Origin: an uncultured Lachnospiraceae bacterium
GTDB taxonomy: Bacteria > Bacillota > Clostridia > Lachnospirales > Lachnospiraceae
Direction: 5' to 3'
DNA length: 18,246 nucleotides
Assembly: GCA_910588775.1 (NCBI GenBank)
Contig: CAJURH010000038.1
Span: 1-18,246 of the forward strand
Shown here: one piece after another, positions 15,152 to 18,246 of the stretch
How the letters are laid out: each line of letters opens with the position of its first letter
Position numbering within the stretch: position 1 is the first letter of the stretch
Notes under the pieces: model-generated
Databases searched by the model: none
Seen by the model: only the letters and a program-made list of their open reading frames with translations
What the model was told of the DNA's origin: nothing
Made by a program: the position numbers and the translations under genes

Positions 15152-16130
15152 AGAGGCAAAGTCCCAGAATATTTTGTTGTCTTATATAAAAGACAGGAGA
15201 AAATGGCTGCTTTTGTCCACGGCATGGGCGCTGCTCCTTGGAGTGATATACCAGCTTTATAATCTATCCTGGGAGCCTTTTTTCTATGGGCTGGTCATCT
15301 GTCTGGCTGTGGGGCTTTTGGCGGCGGCGCTGGATGGGTATCATTACTGGAGTCGGCACAAGAGGTTGCTTCGCATGGGCAGGGAGGTGGAGCAAGGGCC
15401 GCCTGATTTTCCCGCGCCCCGGAATCAGCAGGAGGCGGATTATATATGCCTGCTGAAAAAAGTCTGGGAAGAGAAAGAAAACTGTATCGCCAAGGCCAAG
15501 TGGGAGCGTCGGGAATCCCTGGATTATTATACGCTGTGGGCGCACCAGGTGAAAACGCCCATCGCGGCTATGCGGTTGATCCTTCAAGGACAAGATACGC
15601 AGATGAGCCGGGACTTGCAGGCGGAGCTGTTCAAGACGGAGCAATATGTGGAAATGGCCCTTTCGTATGTGCGTCTGGGAAGCAGTTCCACGGATTATGT
15701 TTTCCGAAAATACCCGTTGGATGATCTGGTTCGGCAGGCGGTGCGCAAGTACGCGTCTTTGTTTATTCAGAAAAAAATAAAGCTGGATCTAAGATCGTTG
15801 GACGGTCAGGTGGTTACGGATGAGAAATGGTTGGTGTTTGCGCTTGGACAGGTTCTGTCCAACGCTCTAAAGTATACCAACAAAGGCAGCATATGCATTT
15901 ATTTTGAGCCGGAAAAAGGGCTGGTGATCGAAGACACGGGCATTGGAATTGCGCCGGAAGACCTGCCCCGGATTTGGGAAAAAGGATTCACAGGTTACAA
16001 TGGCAGGATGGATAAACAGGCAACGGGCATAGGCTTGTATTTGTGCAAAAGGGTTTTGGAAAATCTGTCCCATACAATCCAGGTGGAATCCCGGCTGGGC
16101 GAGGGGACGAAAGTGTATATTGGTTTATAA
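15141..16130 (+). CDS. Intramembrane-sensing histidine kinase, BceS-like
   Basis: Sensor kinase of 329 residues that phosphorylates the preceding regulator. Two membrane segments (about 22-40 and 46-64) are joined by only a few residues, so there is almost no extracellular sensor: the intramembrane-sensing layout of the BceS group, which detects signals through a partner transporter. The catalytic part has the phosphoacceptor H135 (LWAHQVKTPIAAMRLIL), the N box N241 (VLSNALKYTN), G1 (IEDTGIGIAPEDLPRIWEKG, 263-282) and G2 (ATGIGLYL). The likely start is a TTG at 15141 (or the TTG at 15144), overlapping the response regulator gene by 11 bases with AAAGGG about ten bases upstream; there is no suitable ATG ahead of TM1. 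The next gene is recA, so the usual transporter genes are absent from this side. Confidence 0.9.
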   Translation: MLSREAKSQNILLSYIKDRRKWLLLSTAWALLLGVIYQLYNLSWEPFFYGLVICLAVGLLAAALDGYHYWSRHKRLLRMGREVEQGPPDFPAPRNQQEADYICLLKKVWEEKENCIAKAKWERRESLDYYTLWAHQVKTPIAAMRLILQGQDTQMSRDLQAELFKTEQYVEMALSYVRLGSSSTDYVFRKYPLDDLVRQAVRKYASLFIQKKIKLDLRSLDGQVVTDEKWLVFALGQVLSNALKYTNKGSICIYFEPEKGLVIEDTGIGIAPEDLPRIWEKGFTGYNGRMDKQATGIGLYLCKRVLENLSHTIQVESRLGEGTKVYIGL

Positions 16131-16193
16131 ATATGTATAATACTTGGGTAAATATAAAAAATTCGGCAATTTTGTAAAGAATTCAGATTGCGG

Positions 16194-16222
16194 TTGACTT
16201 TACAGGAAAAATATACTATGAT
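16194..16222 (+). promoter_or_regulatory. recA promoter
   Basis: A -35 TTGACT (16194-16199, five of six), a 17-base spacer and -10 TATGAT (16217-16222, five of six). The predicted start near 16229 lies nine bases before the LexA box. I see no terminator between the kinase gene (ending 16130) and this promoter, so some readthrough into recA is possible. Confidence 0.8.
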
Positions 16223-16237
16223 ATTAGCAGAAATTCG

Positions 16238-16251
16238 CGAACATAGGTTCG
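16238..16251. promoter_or_regulatory. LexA (SOS) box of recA
   Basis: CGAACATAGGTTCG matches the Gram-positive SOS operator CGAAC-N4-GTTCG. The symmetry extends to eight-base arms, TCGCGAAC (16235-16242) and GTTCGCGA (16247-16254). Placed just downstream of the start site, it would block transcription when LexA is bound and open it after DNA damage. Confidence 0.92.
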
Positions 16252-16303
16252 CGAGTGTTGGATAATGTCAAAGTGTAGTTTTTTATATAAAGGAGATTGT
16301 TCT

Positions 16304-17599
16304 ATGACAGATGAAAAGCAAAAGGCATTGGAAGCCGCCCTTGGGCAGATAGAGAAAGATTATGGAAAAGGCGCGGTGATGAAATTGGGCGAGGCCACTG
16401 CGAATATGAATGTGGAGACTTATCCCACCGGATGTTTAAGCTTGGATTTGGCCCTGGGCGTGGGCGGCATTCCAAAAGGGCGTGTGGTGGAAGTCTATGG
16501 GCCGGAATCCAGCGGCAAGACGACGGTGGCCCTGCACATGGTGGCGGAAGTCCAGAAATTGGGAGGGATTGCTGGATTCATTGACGCGGAACATGCGCTG
16601 GACCCCATATACGCCAAGAAAATTGGCGTTGATATAGACAATCTGTACATCTCCCAACCGGACAACGGCGAGCAGGCGTTGGAAATCACGGAGACAATGG
16701 TGCGCTCTGGCGCGGTGGATATTGTAATTGTGGACTCCGTGGCGGCGTTGGTGCCCAAGGCGGAGATTGAAGGGGATATGGGAGATTCCCATGTGGGTCT
16801 CCAGGCGCGTCTGATGTCCCAGGCGCTGCGCAAGCTGACCTCCATTATCAGCAAATCCAACTGCATTGTAATCTTTATTAACCAGCTCAGGGAAAAGGTG
16901 GGGGTCATGTTCGGCAATCCGGAGGTCACCACTGGGGGTCGCGCTCTGAAGTTTTATTCATCTGTGCGCCTGGATGTCCGCCAGGGAGAGATGCTCAAGC
17001 AGGGCGGCGTAGTGGTTGGCAGGCGAACGAAAGTGAAAGTGGCCAAAAATAAAGTGGCGCCGCCTTTTAAGCAGGCGGAGTTTGACATTACGTTTGGAGA
17101 GGGGATTTCCAGGGAAGCCGACATTCTGGACTTGGCGGTTGAAATGAAGGTGGTTATAAAGAGCGGCGCGTGGTACTCCTACAATGGTGAGAAAGTGGGA
17201 CAGGGTCGCGAAAACGCCAAAAAATATCTCCGCGAACATACAGACATTCGTGATGAGATTGAGAAAAAAGTGCGGGAAGAATACGGGCTGGGAGTGGAAA
17301 AGGCCAAGGACGGACAGGAGAAAGGCGAAAAATCAAAAAGCTCTAAGAAAAAGGGCGCCAACGCGAAGAAAGAAGACGATGCAAAAAAAGAAGAAGAGCG
17401 GCAGGAGCCGGAAGCGGAGCAAATTGTTCTGGAAGAGAATGGGCAAGCTGTCTTTGAGATGGGAGAACCAGATTTTTTGGACACAGGAAATCTGTCTTCC
17501 GATGAAGAAGGGGCGGACGCTATAGATCTGGAAGAAGCCGCAGAGTCAGAACAGCCTGTAGATTTTGCAGATTCTGTAGATCCGGAAGAGCTTGCATGA
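16304..17599 (+). CDS. recA: Recombinase RecA
   Basis: DNA strand-exchange ATPase for homologous recombination and co-protease for LexA in the SOS response. It has 431 residues, about 80 more than usual. The core holds Walker A GPESSGKT (66-73), the catalytic glutamate region DAEHALD (94-100), Walker B VIVD (141-144), and the DNA-binding loop 2 region QLREKVGVMFGNPEVTTGGR (194-213). The C terminus from about 333 is not conserved: a Lys-rich stretch (334-362) followed by a strongly acidic one (363-431). The start ATG at 16304 has AAAGGAG (16289-16295) eight bases upstream; an in-frame ATG at 16265 has no ribosome site and adds 13 unlike residues. It is followed 22 bases later by recX. Confidence 0.98.
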   Translation: MTDEKQKALEAALGQIEKDYGKGAVMKLGEATANMNVETYPTGCLSLDLALGVGGIPKGRVVEVYGPESSGKTTVALHMVAEVQKLGGIAGFIDAEHALDPIYAKKIGVDIDNLYISQPDNGEQALEITETMVRSGAVDIVIVDSVAALVPKAEIEGDMGDSHVGLQARLMSQALRKLTSIISKSNCIVIFINQLREKVGVMFGNPEVTTGGRALKFYSSVRLDVRQGEMLKQGGVVVGRRTKVKVAKNKVAPPFKQAEFDITFGEGISREADILDLAVEMKVVIKSGAWYSYNGEKVGQGRENAKKYLREHTDIRDEIEKKVREEYGLGVEKAKDGQEKGEKSKSSKKKGANAKKEDDAKKEEERQEPEAEQIVLEENGQAVFEMGEPDFLDTGNLSSDEEGADAIDLEEAAESEQPVDFADSVDPEELA

Positions 17600-17621
17600 T
17601 ATATTATGGAGGCGGACAGCC

Positions 17622-18101
17622 ATGGAGGAAGATATTGTAAAGAGAGCTAAGCTAAGAGCCGTTCACCTGTTGGAATACATGGACCGGACGGAGAAGAATA
17701 TGCGGGAGAAACTACAGCAGGGAAACTATCCGCCGGAGGTCATTGACGAAACCATTTCGTATTTAAAATATTATGGATACATAGACGACAAACGTTATGC
17801 TGAACGTTACCTCAGCGTACGTTTGGAGAAAAAAGGCCATCGGCGTTTGTTTCTGGAATTACAGCAAAAAGGCGTTTCTTCGTCGCTGATTCAGGAGGCA
17901 TGGGAAGAACTCCGCCAGGATGAGGAGGCGGATGAACGGGCTTCCATTCGGAAACTGGTGGAAAAAAAGATAGGGGAGCGGACTGCGCTCCCCCAAAAGG
18001 AATACCAAAGACTGGTGAATTATCTGGCGCGTCGGGGCTTTTCCTGGGAAGATATATCCAGTGTGCTTCAGGAAAAAGAAATACGAAGAATGAATCCTTG
18101 A
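17622..18101 (+). CDS. recX: RecA regulatory protein RecX
   Basis: Small helical protein that binds RecA filaments and limits or modulates their growth. The 159 residues show the RecX tandem three-helix repeats: AVHLLEYMDRTEKNMREKL, then LKYYGYIDDKRYAERYLSVR (the family hallmark GYIDDxRYAE), KGHRRLFLELQQKGV, and a C-terminal YLARRGFSWEDISSVLQE. It is close to the E. coli protein in length and shorter than many Firmicute versions. The ATG at 17622 is chosen because GGAGG (17608-17612) lies nine bases upstream; a TTG at 17592 would overlap recA and lacks a good site. Its position 22 bases after recA indicates cotranscription and shared LexA control. Confidence 0.95.
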   Translation: MEEDIVKRAKLRAVHLLEYMDRTEKNMREKLQQGNYPPEVIDETISYLKYYGYIDDKRYAERYLSVRLEKKGHRRLFLELQQKGVSSSLIQEAWEELRQDEEADERASIRKLVEKKIGERTALPQKEYQRLVNYLARRGFSWEDISSVLQEKEIRRMNP

Positions 18102-18122
18102 GAAAATGGAAAGGAAAATAGA

Positions 18123-18159
18123 AAAGACTTGCATCTTTGATTTAAAGATACAAGTCTTT
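18123..18159. terminator. Bidirectional terminator between recX and tRNA-Pro
   Basis: A long stem of 16 positions with one mismatch: AAAGACTTGCATCTTT (18123-18138) against AAAGATACAAGTCTTT (18144-18159), loop GATTT. The A/T ends of the stem supply short T-runs on both strands. It lies 22 bases after recX and 35 bases from the 3' end of the opposing tRNA, so it probably ends transcripts from both sides. Confidence 0.75.
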
Positions 18160-18193
18160 CCATAAATGGGATACATAAAGTATTAAAGAACTA

Positions 18194-18246
18194 TCGGGGC
18201 AACAAGATTCGAACTTGCGACCTCACGGTCCCGAACCGTGCGCTCT
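18194..18246 (-). tRNA. tRNA-Pro (anticodon CGG), 3' part only
   Basis: On the minus strand the window edge enters in the D-arm (GAGC), then come the anticodon stem CACGG/CCGTG with loop TTCGGGA (anticodon CGG, proline codon CCG), the variable loop, the T arm GCAAG-TTCGAAT-CTTGT, the acceptor strand TGCCCCG and discriminator A at 18194. CCA is not encoded (TAG follows), so it must be added after transcription. The 5' portion lies beyond the window, so the acceptor pairing (expected CGGGGCA) cannot be checked. Confidence 0.92.

Noticed and set aside
16131..16193. Possible terminator after the sensor kinase gene
   Set aside because: The stretch is AT-rich but I could not find a stable stem; the apparent TATAAT at 16136 has no matching -35 box.
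16265..16303. Upstream ATG extending RecA by 13 residues
   Set aside because: No ribosome site, unlike any RecA N terminus; the ATG at 16304 has AAAGGAG at ideal spacing.

Overview
The window reads as a chromosomal segment of an anaerobic Gram-positive Firmicute, most likely of the class Clostridia (Lachnospiraceae-like). The basis is: AGGAGG-type Shine-Dalgarno sites and occasional GTG/TTG starts, a Bacillus-type LexA box (CGAAC-N4-GTTCG) at recA, a YtrA-type GntR regulator leading an ABC operon, a BceS-like sensor kinase, and a tRNA without an encoded CCA end. I cannot name the species from sequence alone.

Layout. 3-5393 (+): gltB (5' end cut off by the window edge) and gltD, the two NADPH-glutamate synthase subunits, closed by a hairpin at 5400-5431. 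5432-6370 (-): a lone PP-loop ATPase with a zinc-ribbon-like N terminus and further cysteine pairs. 6371-6691: a 321-base divergent control region with a promoter and a strong candidate site for a BceR/VirR-type response regulator. 6692-10362 (+): a three-gene MacA/MacB-like efflux operon (ATPase, long coiled-coil membrane fusion protein, FtsX-like permease), each gene overlapping the next. 10380-10441: nested hairpin, probably its terminator. 10559-13867 (+): a GntR (YtrA-like) regulator, an ABC ATPase and a 687-residue ABC-2 type membrane protein, with a strong promoter and an inverted-repeat operator at the start site, ended by a clear terminator. 13943-14347 (-): a small hemerythrin. 14477-16130 (+): a BceR-like response regulator and an intramembrane-sensing BceS-like kinase with no BceAB transporter next to them. 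16304-18101 (+): recA and recX behind a LexA-controlled promoter. 18194-18246 (-): the 3' part of a tRNA-Pro(CGG).

How the parts may work together. The most interesting possibility is a regulatory link between separate blocks. A two-component system of the antimicrobial-peptide-sensing type lies about 8 kb downstream of a MacAB-like efflux operon, and the control region of that operon holds a near-match (TTACG-AAAA-TGTAA) to the motif bound by BceR/VirR-family regulators, with a partial copy exactly 60 bases upstream. The control regions of the two ABC operons also share short words (GAAAATGTTTC, TTTATGTA, TGTATTAAT). This suggests an envelope-stress or peptide-resistance cluster wired differently from the usual BceRS-BceAB unit. 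The link is inferred, not shown. The rest (glutamate synthase, SOS recA-recX, tRNA) is ordinary housekeeping. I found no mobile element, CRISPR array or integrase.
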